Origin: Sitta carolinensis | Taxonomy: Eukaryota > Chordata > Aves > Passeriformes > Sittidae | NCBI GenBank assembly: GCA_032173965.1 | Contig: CM063298.1 | Location: 9,361,501-9,425,500 of the forward strand | Reading direction: 5' to 3' | DNA length: 64,000 nt | Part shown: positions 53,313-64,000 of the stretch, in pieces | How the letters are laid out: every line of letters starts with the position of its first letter | Position numbering within the stretch: the stretch's first letter is position 1 | Position numbers and translations under genes: made by a program | Notes under the pieces: model-generated | What the model was told of the DNA's origin: nothing | The model's input: the letters and a program-made list of their open reading frames with translations, nothing else | Databases searched by the model: none

Positions 53313-53960
53313 GGCCCGTGAGGGGACCCCCGGCCCCGGCCTCTGCCCCGGCCCGTGAGGGGACCCCCGGCCCCGGCCTCTGCCACGGCCCGTGAGGGGA
53401 CCCCGGGAGCCCCGGCCCATGAGGGGACCCCCGGCCCCGGCTTCTGCCACGGCCCGTGAGGGAATCCCGGGAGCCCGCCCATGAGGGGATCCCCGGTGCC
53501 AGCCTCTGCCACGGCCCGTGAGGGGACCCCGGGAGCCCCGGCCCATGAGGGGACCCCCCAGTCCTGGTCCGTGAGGGACCCCCGGCCTCTGTCCCGGCCC
53601 GTGAGGGAACCCCGGCCCGGCCTCTGCCACGGCCCGTGAGGGGACCCCGGGAGCCCCGGCCCATGAGGGGACCCCCAGTGCCGGTCGCTGCCCATGAAGT
53701 GACCCCGGTCCCGGTCCCGGTCCGTGAGGGACCCCCGGCCTCTGCCACGGCCCGTGAGGGGACCCCGGGAGCCCCAGCCCATGAGGGGACCCCCGGCCCC
53801 AGCCTCTGCCACGGCCCGTGAGGGGACCCCGGGAGCCCCAGCCCATGAGGGGACCCCCGGCCCAGCCTCTGCCACGGCCGTGAGGGGACCCGGGAGCCCC
53901 GGCCCATGAGGGGACCCCCGATCCCGGCCCATGAGGGGACCCCGGGACCCCCGGTCTCGG
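53313..53960. repeat. Compound GC-rich minisatellite (unit about 64 bp)
   Basis: About 650 bases are built from two alternating half-units. Both share the core TGAGGGGACCCC. One half is preceded by GGCCCG and the other by GGCCCA, with linkers CCGGCCTCTGCCACG and GGGAGCCCC. About twenty cores occur from 53320 to 53940, several degenerate (GGAATCCC, GGGATCCC, GAAGTGACCC). It sits immediately upstream of the B3GNTL1 promoter and is unrelated in sequence to the 34-bp array. Open frames of 267 to 394 codons on the minus strand here are repeat translations rich in Gly, Pro, Arg and Ser, not genes. Confidence 0.93.
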
Positions 53961-54777
53961 CCCCGGCTGTGGGCACACTCGTACGGAAAATCACGCTATG
54001 AAAAACCAGTGTCCACAGAGCAGACAGAGGAAGCACTCCTGCAGCTTTATCCGAATAAAGGCAGAGAGGCCGGCGGGGTTTTCCCTCCCGAGGTGCTGGA
54101 GGACGCCGCCTCCTTTACCCCGAATCCCCGGCCGCGTGTGGCCCTGTTCCTTCCCCAGTGCTGCGGCACTGGGAGGTGCAGCCTTCCCGAGTCGCCTACT
54201 ACACATCCCTCACTTAAACCGTCAATTTCCCCCAAAGTTCACAAGTTCAGGCTTGTGCCGACCCATTCATGTGTCTGCTCCAGGAGTCAAAGTGTCTGGG
54301 CTCTGTAGCAAACTTGCTGCTCGAAGTTAATAGAGACATTAAGACCCATTTCCAAGGCGTTAACACCCATGCCGTCGCTCATCGAATTGTTTGTTAAGAC
54401 ATTAGCACATATCTTCCCTCTCACACTGATTCCTCAATAGGTGCTGCCCACGCTTCCCCGCCCGTTCTCTAAACTCAATCCTATAAATTTTCAGCAGTGT
54501 TACAATGCTTTTTCAAAGTTATTTCCCCCACTGAGGTATGGCGGCAGATAGTTGCCTGCTTGAACTGAAATTTTTGGAAATTGAAACAAAAGTTTTCGCT
54601 TTGGATTTGGAGAGAATATTCCTGGAGAATGGTAATGGTAATACCAATGTTCTCTAATCTCTCCAGTCTGGGCTTTTCTTGATCTGAACTATTGTGTTCA
54701 GTGCTTTTTAAATAAAAAAAGTTTCTAGTGAGCTTTAAAAAGGGAAAATTGCTGGTGGTAATGATGCCATTATCTAT

Positions 54778-55126
54778 CATAGAATCATGGAATATTAAGG
54801 TGTTGGAACAGAACGGACCCTAAAGTTCATCCAGTCCCACCCCCTGCCATGGGCAGGGACACCTTCCACCGGCCCCGGCTGCTCCAAGGTCCATCCAACC
54901 CGGCCTGAAACGCTCCTAGGAATGGGGCAGCCACAGCTTCTCTGGGCAGGCTGTGCCAGGGCCTCCCACCCTCACAGTAAAATATTTGTTCCTGATATCT
55001 AACCCGAATTTCCCCTCTTTCAACTTGTACCCGTTACCCCTTGTCCTATCACTGCAGTTCCTGACTTAGAGTCCCTCTCCAGCTTCCTAGTAGGCCACTT
55101 CAGATTCTGGAAGGCATTTCAAAATA
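54778..55126 (-). mobile_element. CR1 LINE 3' end, about 350 bp, antisense
   Basis: This is the best-preserved interspersed repeat in the window. It starts CATAGAATCATGGAA, continues with CCTGCCATGGGCAGGGACAC, CACAGCTTCTCTGGGCAGGC and CACCCTCACAGTAAAATAT, then GTTACCCCTTGTCCTATCAC, and ends near TCTGGAAGGCATTTC. All blocks are in the order of an avian CR1 3' untranslated region read backwards. Confidence 0.93.
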
Positions 55127-56362
55127 TACTGGGAAGTATTATTGATCATTTATTGACTGAAATTTTGTTGTGCAACCACTTACTCCCTTGAAAGTATTCA
55201 CAGCTAAAAGGGATTGCAGCTCCAGGCCCTGTACAACAACCTATTCAGAATTTTTAAAATTTGCACAAAGCAATCTTTGTTAAGCAAAATCCTGAGATTA
55301 TCCTTGTTTATTTGAAGAGCCTGTTAAACAGCCAGACAATTCAAGGAGCAAACCGAGCAGAGTTATCTTAAAATGTTGTTTGGCACACAAATCTGAGAAC
55401 TGCGGAGGTGAGGAGGACAGCCAAGCAGTAATTCACCCTCGGAATCTATTTCAAATTATCTGCTCAGCTTTTCACCGTCCAGCCTGAGTTTAATCTCTCC
55501 ATGAACAGCACTGTTCAATGTGATCATTCCTGTTTCTGGCGACAAAGGCTGCTGGCACTGTTATGTTGCCTGCGTGCCTTGCTTTATCTAAGAAAGTGTA
55601 GCAGAGTATTGCTTTACTCACCCTAAACCAGACAAAAGTCCTAGTCAGGGACAGCGCCTCGTTAAGTGAAGCAAAATGCAGAGCAAAGCCCTTGCTGCCT
55701 TCCCTGAGGAAAATACAGAACCAGTCAAACCCACCAGAAATGTTTTCTAAGTTATATTATGTAGCTGACCACAGAGAATAATTAAACACAAACTTCTGCT
55801 TAGAATGTGATTTTTGTTTGGGGCGGGTTTGGAAAGACATTTAAAGGCCCACAAGCATGTGGGACCTATTCAGTGGGATTGTCAGGGCAACCTAGGCAGC
55901 TAACACCCATTGTGAGAGTTCTTACCTACTGGCTTTTGAAATTCCAGCAGGCATTTCTGTGTCCTTGGGCAACTTGGGAAAATAAATAGTTTCCAAAATA
56001 CAGTCAGCTGTTCACTGCCCATTCTTTCATGTGGGTCAGAATGGAAAGAGATCTCCCAATGCTGTCTCAAAAAAACTCATTAAGAACAAGCAAAGATGGG
56101 CTGGTCCTAGTTCTCCTTCCAATTGCTCTATGTTAAAGATTTTTCACAGTGGCGGGGGTCAGCTCACAAAGCAGTTCTCACAGCTAAAAGCATCGCAGAC
56201 TCGGACATTTCTCATCAAATTAATGTTTAGCTTTTATTTCTGACAAAATAATCTTTTGAGGAGCATTACTGTGAACTTAAGGCTTGCAATTTCTGGAGGC
56301 TTTAGCTTTCAAAAAGAAATTTTCCTCATCTTAATGGAGAAACATAATATCTAGAAAGTTAC

Positions 56363-56387
56363 TTTTTTTTTTTTTTTTTTTTTTTTT
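56363..56387. repeat. T25 homopolymer
   Basis: An uninterrupted T run in the upstream intergenic DNA, ending in TTTAAACATTT. Confidence 0.95.
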
Positions 56388-56922
56388 AAACATTTAACTG
56401 TCATTTCTAAAATGACACAGACTCACAGTATGAACAACATGGACCTATTTACTTGTGAGGGCCGATCTCAACTGATTTCCCTGGAGTTTAAAAGAAGATA
56501 AAGCAAGACTGCTTGTGTAGACCATCAGTGGGGTTATTTAGGCCAAGATGTCTTGGGTTTAATCTCTTTTTGAAAAGCTGGGGTGGCAAAAATGCATCTG
56601 TATAAACAAATCTGTTGTGTTGTGGAGCATGTGGGCAACTTAATTTGATTGTATTGCAAAAGCAGAATGAGTGAGTATAGAGTGTTCTTCTAACACATTT
56701 GTCACTGAAGTTACAAGCTCTAGTACAGAAGTATTTCCAGAACACTATGTTGAAAGGATCATTCAACAGGGTAGGTAAAAAATTCAGCTCAGAGCAAGTT
56801 TTGAAACCACTTCTATTCAAAGAATGCTTTGAGCTTCTCAAAATGCTCTGTTATTTTCATAAACTGTCACAGTTGAGTGGCAAGAGAAGAGGGGGCAATA
56901 TTTCTCATTACAGTACAAAGCA

Positions 56923-57095
56923 GCAGAAGGGGACTTGGGAAGCTCATCTAGTCCTGGCATCCTGAGACAGGCTCAACTCACAAACACCTTCTGGTCTATG
57001 AGGCTTCCTAACATCCACAGTCACTTTACTGCAGTCCTTGCTATCTTTGCCCATAGAAAGAATTTCTTAATATCCAGCTTAGATATTGCAGCATT
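56923..57095 (-). mobile_element. Old CR1-like LINE fragment, antisense
   Basis: GCAGAAGGGGACTTGGGAAG, then CTCATCTAGTCCTGGCATCC, and later GAAAGAATTTCTTAATATCC, follow the order of a reversed ancient CR1 tail (the copy type also common in turtles and crocodilians). Divergence is high and the ends are approximate. Confidence 0.6.
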
Positions 57096-57864
57096 TTCCA
57101 GGCCCCCTGGAATTTGGCCAGCTAAGATCTTTTCCCCCTGGCTAAAAGATGCAGATTCCTGTGATCTCCCCAGTTTTAGAGGTGTTGAGGCTGGGCCTAT
57201 AGCATAACTTATCCTTTTATACAAATGCTTTTTGCTCTCTCTCCCCCTCCATAGTGTTCAGCTCCCAAGGTGCAGCTCCTCCCTTTGAACCCTCTGTTAG
57301 TAACAGCATCTTAATATTTTACCTTAGGCAAGTACTATCCTACTTTGCTCCTGCCTTAGTAGATTTGGCACTTTGTCTGCATTTCAGACCAGATGTGAAA
57401 AATGTTGCTGGGCTATTAAAAAGAAAAGAAAAGAAAACAAAAATACTCTTGCCATCCTACCCTGCTTTTTGGCAGGCCTAAAAAAAGATTTTATAATCAA
57501 ACACCGTGACTAAATACTAACAAGGAGGCCAGTAACCTGGCCAAAGATAGGGCTAGAATCTCTTAGGAAGGACAGCGGCCCCCATCCCCTCAGCCTGTAT
57601 CTCCACCCTAGGAGGCTGCGCAGACCCCTCCTCCGGGGGTCCCCTGATAGCCTCTCCCAGTGGCTTTATCCCCTGCAGCTGTGTGCCTTCTCAGCTGCTT
57701 TCTTGCTAATGCCTATGTTAACCCTTCCTTTGCCTGAGAAGGCTTGCAAATTCCATCACAAATCCTTTAGTCCTTCCCCAGCCTGAACGCATAAAATCCC
57801 TTTATGAATTGATGATTTTCTGAATTCGTAAATTGCTGTTGAGTTTCCCTCCCATCCCACACTC

Positions 57865-58148
57865 TTGTTTCAGTTATGGACATCTGATTTAGACCTTTGT
57901 GTATTCTCCTGGCTCTGTTCTGGATGCTCTCTGGGCATTTTGCATCTCTGCTGGAGAATAAGCCCCAGCACCAGTCCTGGTGCTCCTGCTGGGGCTGGAC
58001 CAGAGCAGGATTACTTCCTATATCTTGCAAGCCATACTCCTGTTTGCACAGCTTAGTGCAGTGTTTGCCTTTTTCACAATGGCTTGACACTGTTAACTCC
58101 TAATCAGCTTGTGATCTATAATATCCCCTAGATCTTTTTCTGCATGAG
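57865..58148 (-). mobile_element. Old CR1-like LINE fragment, antisense
   Basis: CTGTTCTGGATGCTCTCTGG near the left end, and TGACACTGTTAACTCCTAAT, CAGCTTGTGATCTATAATAT and CCCCTAGATCTTTTTCTGC at the right, resemble the reversed CR1 region lying 5' of the tail. It may be the same insertion as 56923-57095, separated by later insertions or decay. Boundaries are approximate. Confidence 0.55.
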
Positions 58149-60399
58149 GGAAACAGTATTTTAGCAGTTTTATTCCAGTCAGCCACATGAGAAGAAAATG
58201 ACTGAAGTAGTGTGAGTGAGATTATCTGCTCTGTGCTTCAATGCCAGGATTGTTTACTGGTTTCCAATTAGTTACATGTGTACACCCTGTTAAGGGAGTT
58301 GCACAAGGGCTGCTAATGCCTTCCTTTGGCCTTCAGAGCATTTATTACTAGCAGGGACTAGTACCTAATAGTTATTTGGGCCAATTTCCCTGTGTACTCA
58401 AGACTTCAAATGCTCAGTTGAAATTACAGGTCTAATTGCTCTTACAATTTAGACATATTGAGTTTGGGTAACCTCACTGAAAAATGCTGCTGCTGCTCCT
58501 TAGAAAAGAAATGTTGTGTGATACATTTCTTTTTCTGAAAGGAAATTGCTTGGAAAGGATGTTGCTTGTTTCTTCTTTCTTCTTTTCAAATGAGTCAACC
58601 TGAAGGAGCCGGTGGTTGTTTTTATGAGGTGGCAAATACCACAAATATTCTGTTAGCTGGAGTACTGGACTTGGGTGCCTTTGTGGGTGAACTAGAAAGA
58701 TCCCATTCATTTCAGTCCCAGCCCACACCTCCAAACACACTCTCCTTGACCACCAGTCATCCCACCCCCTGGGCCACAGGGTGATGCTGGGCAGGTTCCC
58801 CATTCTGTACGTTCCCTCTCCTGCTCAAGCCATTCTCCTCGCTCCTCCAGCTAAGGCTTTTGAGTGTATCTTTATATTTAGTATGATTTTGTGGTATTAA
58901 GACTGCAGGAGGTAAGGCAGTGACAAGAGAGAGGCACAGTTCTTCCAAAGAACTGAAGCAGATTAGTGCAGGTTTTTGTTTGTCGAGGACTTTAATATTT
59001 GAGCAATATTTTGCAAAGTTAGACCCTAATTTGTAATCTTTTCCTAAAGGAATTATTCTAAATAAATACAGTATTTTAAAAATAGACCAAAAGAAACAAA
59101 TTTACTTTTTAGCTTGTGAAATCTCCTGGAGGATCCAGTGATAGGCACATGATTATGGTCTTACCACCTCAGTTAATACAGCTGGGTTTGCTATTAACAA
59201 ACCAACCTGAAACTCAGTAAAGTAATAAAGGCATTTTCCTCAGTACCCGAAAGAAGCTTTATAAGTAAGTTATTCAGAGGGAAAAGGCTTTTATTTACAA
59301 AAGATAGCAAGATGTAGATAATGGAAAGAGATAAAGGTTAGCCTTGAATTCCCATTTTGCTGTGTGCCACCAGTGATAACCCTCGAGAATCAATGCTTCT
59401 AACTGAAGAAGAGTAAACCTTTCTAGTGTTCTGTTTAGGGCCTTTGTTTTTCAAAACCATGCCTCTGTTTGATCTTCTTGATGACTGAAGTGTTAAACAC
59501 TTGCAAAATCAAGTTGTTCTGAAGAGCTGAGGAAAGTAGGTGGAATTGTATATTTCCCAAAGATTCGCTGCTAAGTTCATACTATCCACAGACAGAATTT
59601 TGTTGAACTTCAGTACCTTTGGGAGCTTAAACTTCTTTGTATATAAGTACAGGAAGTATCTTGACATTTTAAGATGGGAAAGTGCTTAAAGAAATAAATC
59701 AAATCCCTCCAAAGGAATGTATTCGTAACAGGAACTGGGATGTATACAATATAAGAGATCCACAGACAATGTATTGGATGCACATCTTTATATGACCCAC
59801 AGGAAGAGAAATGAGTAACATTTTGATTTATGAATTAGCCAAAGGCATCTGAAGAAAAGATACAAGAATTGTATAGCTCTGGAGAATACAGCAACATTTA
59901 CTTAATGTCTTCATTGAAAACAGAATTCAATAGGTTCTTTAAATCTTTATACTGTCCCATAAAAGACATTTTATTATGTCTTATTATATCTTTTAATATC
60001 ATCCTTAAAATGATAACCTACTCTGAAAAGTGGATCTTAAAGTACAGTTTATTGTGACTAATCTGTTTCAGTTTTGTTTAATTTTCAAGCCAAGACAGTT
60101 CTGCATTTTCCTGTAAATGCCAGTTCATCATACTCACCCTGGGTATGAAATTAGAAGTTTTCAAGTTCATGCATCTTCAGTAAAACAGATTTAACAGCTT
60201 CATTAAAGCTAATAATAGTGCTGATAATACAAAGGGCAGTAAAGAGAGCAGCTCTCTCCCTTCCAGCTGCAGTAAAACAGAGTAGCAAAGATGTAATTCT
60301 AGTCAGAAAATCGACCAGCTGTGAGCAGGGCGGGGACAGGAAACTCTTCCCTTTCAGTGTAAAACTGTTACTCCATCTTTATATTCTTCCTTCGCTGAA

Positions 60400-60660
60400 C
60401 GTAACCCTTCGCAGGGCCGGGAGGGCCTTGGAGCAGCCTGAGCAAGGCGGTGTCCCGGAGGAGGGGAAGGGAGCCCGGGATGCGCCGGTGCTGCCGGCCG
60501 CGGTTCGCTGATGTCTCTCGCAGCAGAGGGGAGGGCAGGGACACAGCCCAGCGCGGGAGGGTCTGTCAGGCCATGGCAGTGGGACGTGCTGGTGTTGGAG
60601 CCCTGTGCCCCGCTCCGAGGGGCAGGAGGCGCTGAACGCAGCAGCCCCCGGAGCTGCTCA
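60400..60660. promoter_or_regulatory. Small GC-rich, CpG-containing patch
   Basis: About 260 bases have clustered CpG sites (CCGGCCGCGGTTCGC near 60495, CAGCGCGGGAGG near 60552) in AT-rich surroundings, 7 kb upstream of B3GNTL1. It could be a distal promoter or enhancer, or the first exon of a non-coding RNA. Open frames of 97 codons (plus) and 151 codons (minus) cross it, but both run into AT-rich flanks without family similarity. No TATA box or initiator is evident. Confidence 0.35.
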
Positions 60661-61169
60661 GCTCTGCCCCTTGCCAGGGCAGCCGGAGCTTTGTGCAGCA
60701 TTAGGGGCTGCCAGCCGCATCCAGAACTTCCCTCAGACACTGCTTCCCTGGCAGGGAAGGTAAAGCACTTCAGCAAATCTGTCTGTACGGGCATCTTTTC
60801 AAAGGACATTATCGGGTCACAATAATTCTGTGTGAAGAAGCTGACAGTTGTGTCAAGTTTAGAGGGTTTGGGGTAAGGCTATGACATCTGTGACATTACG
60901 AATAGAATTTTGCTATCAAAACTGTTTTAGGAGTAGGTCTGTGGAGACTACATTGCTGTGCTAGCAGGTTATAAGAGATTATTATTTCATCGTGTAGAGG
61001 CTCCCTGGTAATGTCATCCTGATGCTATTAGAGCTTGCAATAAACCACCATGCACAAAAGACTCTCATCTCCCTCCCTGTGACAAAATCCTTACTCATCT
61101 ACTTCTTATTCTTTCCATAATAAACCCAGATACTTAAGTTCCATCTAAACTTTCCTTTCCCAAATAAGG

Positions 61170-61172
<3 letters not shown>

Positions 61173-61218
<46 letters not shown>
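61173..61218. repeat. T46 homopolymer
   Basis: An uninterrupted run of 46 T is flanked on the left by GGTAC and on the right by GTACC. Such a length is unusual, and the exact count may be limited by sequencing or assembly. Confidence 0.9.
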
Positions 61219-61219
<1 letters not shown>

Positions 61220-62285
61220 TACCGCAAGTGAAAGAAATTTAATTTCACCATCTGGGAAGCCAAGATCCTCATTTTGGCTTCAAGTGAAAACAACTAAAAA
61301 TACCTTTTTGCTAACATTGCTGCTTGTGGTCTGCCCAGCACTGTGTCTGTTAAGACAGAGTTCAAGCATAGCCAAGTGTCCAGCTCCACTGAGAGCACTG
61401 GCCTAGAAGCAAGCCCTCAGTATTTAAATACTGGGATATCTCTATATGCAAATAGGAAGTTTCATTTTGTTTCCAAACCTCCAAAAAGCTGTAGAAAGTT
61501 GTGTTTGTCAGCATTCTCATCTTGGGTTCTCTGATTATTTATGCAGCTGACAACCCATGTGACCGTTGTGGTTGTTATGCACGTAAACTTGAACTTTGAC
61601 ATTTCATCCTGTTGCAGAGCCGTGGTATGTGCATTCCTTTATCTTCCCACCATCCCTGCAGTTGCTGTTCATTATTGTCAGTGCTTATTAGTTAGAAAAG
61701 TCCATTCCATTTTGTTTGGGCCAATTAATTGGTGGAGAGAGCAGCTCTTGGAGGGTTCCCACTAACTGTATCATCAGCAATCATCCACTGATTTATTAAA
61801 TAAACCTGAGCTCTGCTGCACTTTTCAAAGGAGGAAATTCTTGTTTCTCAGTTGACCAATTTACAAAAACTCTTCAGACTTTTGAATATTTCACTCTTTT
61901 ATGACATAGGGAAAAACAGACATTGTGCAGCAAATTAAATGAGACCTGTTGTAGTATTTATTGTCATAATTACTTTATATTCTTTTTCATGTGTTTAGGA
62001 CAGTGTCTTCCTAAAAGACAGAGAAGAAGAATACCAGGAGAGGAAACAGTCCTTGTGCTGCTTCAATATTGTGACCTGCAGCCTGTCTGAAAGCATAACA
62101 AAGCCTTGATTGTGCAAGTGCCCAGCTGATCCAACAAGCAATGAATGAGTGAGCAATGGTCAACAAGGAGGAGTGGATATCACACAGGGCAATTCAAAAA
62201 GGTTGTAGTGCTGTGAAGTGAGAGAGGCATGAAATGAAACAGAACTAGAGATAAATAGATTGTCAACCATTTGGATTAGTTCTAC

Positions 62286-62304
62286 TTTTTTTTTTTTTTT
62301 TTTT
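62286..62304. repeat. T19 homopolymer
   Basis: An uninterrupted T run in the intergenic DNA. Confidence 0.95.
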
Positions 62305-63401
62305 CCTTGAAATGGTCCAGCATAGAGAAAAACGTGACTATAAATGGGAAAGGGCGATGTCTTCTAGTATGGAAGAAAATAATCTCATTCCTTCAGTCTA
62401 AATGAATGATAATTTAAACCCAGAATCTGATCTAAATATGAATGAGATCTCCAAGAATCTTCTTGGGTCACATGTCAGGTAGTGCAAGACAAGTTGCGTT
62501 AGGGAGGTAAAGGCTGTCAGATTTTCATGTCCATTCAAGCATTTGGGTCCACATAAGGCCCAACCAGACTTGTCAGCCTGAGAGATGATGAGAAAATCTG
62601 ACATGTTACAAGAGACCTCCTGCAGTTCTTCTTGGGAGCACAAGATTCAACAGTAGGGACAATTCCCTTTCCTTCAAAGGCTTACACTGGTCATTTACTC
62701 TTGAATGGATTCAATTGGATTTTTGATCAGAATTCTGTATGGAAAGCAGAAGATACATAGACAAATATATGACCAAGATAGCAGAATCTAGATTTGATAC
62801 TTAGGTACTGCTTCAAGGACTTCTTTAAAAAGCATTAAAAAAAAAGAATTTGGGTGACCATGGCATCTTCTGAAAATATTAGAATCTATTCTGGCTTGAA
62901 AGTATTCCTGAGTAAAAGAGCTTCCTGATTTGCTAGTCGTTACTGTTAGTTTTGTTAAATCATTTTAGATCTCATGGTTTGTCACTGTCCTTGGGACTTT
63001 CCAAATTAAAATTTTTTAGCCTCAACAAGGGCTCTTACCACACCTTCAGGCTTTCATGTTGTTTTGTTTTTGTCACTGATCTCACAACAATAAGTTGGCA
63101 GAGTACCATGGATTTGTGTCAATGGATTTTCAGAGTTCCTCATCAACTAAATTCAGCATCATAATACAGACAAATTGTTTTCAGAAGGTCATGCAAGGAA
63201 CTGAGAGAGGGCTTTGACAGAGAACTCAGCTTTTCTTTTCCTCAGTCAACTGCTTAATCAGGGGAGCATCTCTGGTCAGATTTGTTGGCACCTAAATGAG
63301 AGTGTAATGAAGACCTAATGAAGCCATGATAGTCAACACAAGCTTTGAACCAAAGAAAAAGGAAATAAATTTGAGTCTCTTTCAGCAGAGTTTGCAAAAT
63401 G

Positions 63402-63456
63402 GAGCTTTGGGTTTCTTTTGAGGGTTCTCATTTGAGCTTTGGGTTTCTTTTGAGGA
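63402..63456. repeat. 32-bp tandem duplication
   Basis: GAGCTTTGGGTTTCTTTTGA followed by GG starts at 63402 and again at 63434. The two copies are nearly identical. Confidence 0.92.
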
Positions 63457-63724
63457 GTTTTCTTGCTTCTGGTGCTGAAAGGGAGGGGTGAAGCAGGGTC
63501 CTTTATCCCCTGCAGATACATCTGCCCTGCAAACACTGCCACAAAGCAGCACAAAGGGCCCTGCTTTGAGGAGCAGCACAGCTCTCATTTCATCCTCAGA
63601 TCCATTGTCTTCCCTTAAGCAAATATGTAATAATGTAGAATTTATGGATTAGTTATACAATCCCTAATCTGCTTTAACCAGAGTTAGTGCTGTTCCTCCC
63701 AGAAGGCTGCTGACAGGATCCTGG

Positions 63725-63767
63725 GCAGACAGACAGACACACAGACAGACAGACACACAGACAGACT
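63725..63767. repeat. CAGA/CACA tetranucleotide microsatellite
   Basis: Tandem CAGA units are interrupted by CACA units in a regular pattern (CAGACAGACAGACACA repeated). The tract lies in the upstream intergenic DNA. Confidence 0.95.
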
Positions 63768-64000
63768 GGGTATCTACACAGAGCCCATTGCATTTTTCTC
63801 TCTGGTAATGCTGCAATATTTGGTAAGACATCACTCATTTCGTGAGTGATTGAATTTAAGAAGGAATAAAAATACTTGTGCTGTTAATAACAACTGGACA
63901 AACCTCGCTGCTCTTTCCCTACAAAAACTGTCATTGAATTTAGGGGTGAAATTTGGCTTGTAAAAACTACTCCATGGGCCAAATCTGCCCCGTGGGAGCT

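Larger units (their letters stand above)
52860..54170. promoter_or_regulatory. CpG island over B3GNTL1 exon 1
   Basis: GC content and CpG frequency rise sharply from an AT-rich background at about 52860 and fall back after about 54170. The island includes exon 1, two minisatellites and a unique GC-rich core at 53087-53320. It is the natural promoter of the minus-strand gene. No TATA box is visible upstream of the exon, as usual for CpG-island promoters with dispersed starts. A CCGGAAG motif (53246-53252, plus strand), matching the core ETS-family site, lies about 60 bases upstream of the ATG. The start site itself cannot be fixed from sequence. Confidence 0.75.
54171..64000. other. Upstream intergenic DNA
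   Basis: No supported gene was found. The region contains the CR1 copies, T tracts and microsatellites listed separately, and a GC-rich patch near 60.4-60.66 kb. From vertebrate gene order METRNL would lie to the right on the plus strand. None of its signal-peptide or Cys-rich exons was recognised, so it is presumably beyond the edge. Confidence 0.6.

Noticed and set aside
52818..54036. Overlapping minus-strand open frames of 386, 394 and 267 codons and plus-strand frames of 215, 167 and 163 codons
   Set aside because: They are open because the two GC-rich minisatellites lack stop codons in several frames. The products are simple Gly/Pro/Arg/Ser repeats. Only about 10-50 bases (exon 1) are likely coding.
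57767..58090. Minus-strand frame of 107 codons
   Set aside because: It overlaps an old CR1-like segment. The product shows no reverse transcriptase motif and is best explained as repeat-derived or chance.
60354..60809. Minus-strand frame of 151 codons over the GC-rich patch
   Set aside because: It is Ala/Pro/Arg-rich, as GC-rich DNA gives by default, and continues into AT-rich flanks with no conserved domain. METRNL signal-peptide or Cys-rich features are absent.
1..64000. CRISPR arrays, operons, rRNA or tRNA genes
   Set aside because: No regularly spaced direct repeats with unique spacers, no compact gene arrays and no cloverleaf with A- and B-box signals were seen. The window is vertebrate nuclear DNA.

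Overview
This is a vertebrate nuclear window, almost certainly from a bird. The interspersed repeats are avian CR1 LINE ends and one LTR of the bird ERVL type, base composition is AT-rich outside a short CpG island, and coding sequence is confined to small spliced exons. Almost none of the longer open frames in the window is a gene.

One gene can be supported: B3GNTL1, a GT-A fold, family 2 glycosyltransferase-like protein, on the minus strand. Its CpG-island first exon lies near 53.14-53.19 kb. Five further coding exons were found by matching the reverse strand to the remembered vertebrate protein and checking splice sites and codon phase: 49597-49713, 49379-49478, 44794-44858, 36650-36715 and 24361-24456. 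Together they give 148 contiguous codons (about residues 4-151), covering the N-terminal nucleotide-binding half of the GT2 domain, including the Asp-x-Asp metal site. The remaining exons were not found in the left 24 kb, so the gene runs off the left edge and the window holds its 5' half.

Layout: 1-24360 is intron 6 (at least 24 kb), with scattered CR1 fragments, homopolymers and one unusually long unexplained open frame (21500-22210). 24457-36649 is intron 5, with a degenerate ERVL-like solo LTR. 36716-44793 is intron 4, 44859-49378 intron 3, 49479-49596 a 118-base intron 2, and 49714-53136 intron 1, whose upstream end carries an AC/TA microsatellite and a 34-bp minisatellite. 53187-54000 is the promoter side, largely made of a second, compound GC-rich minisatellite. 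54.0-64 kb is upstream intergenic DNA with a good CR1 copy, an older CR1, a small GC-rich patch at 60.4-60.66 kb and long T tracts. From known vertebrate synteny METRNL would be expected beyond the right edge, but no METRNL exon was recognised here.

The most notable points are the first exon, where the only well-placed ATG is out of frame with exon 2 if either strong splice donor is used (the in-frame codon where the start is expected reads GTG), and the two unrelated minisatellites that bracket this exon. I found no convincing new multigene system.
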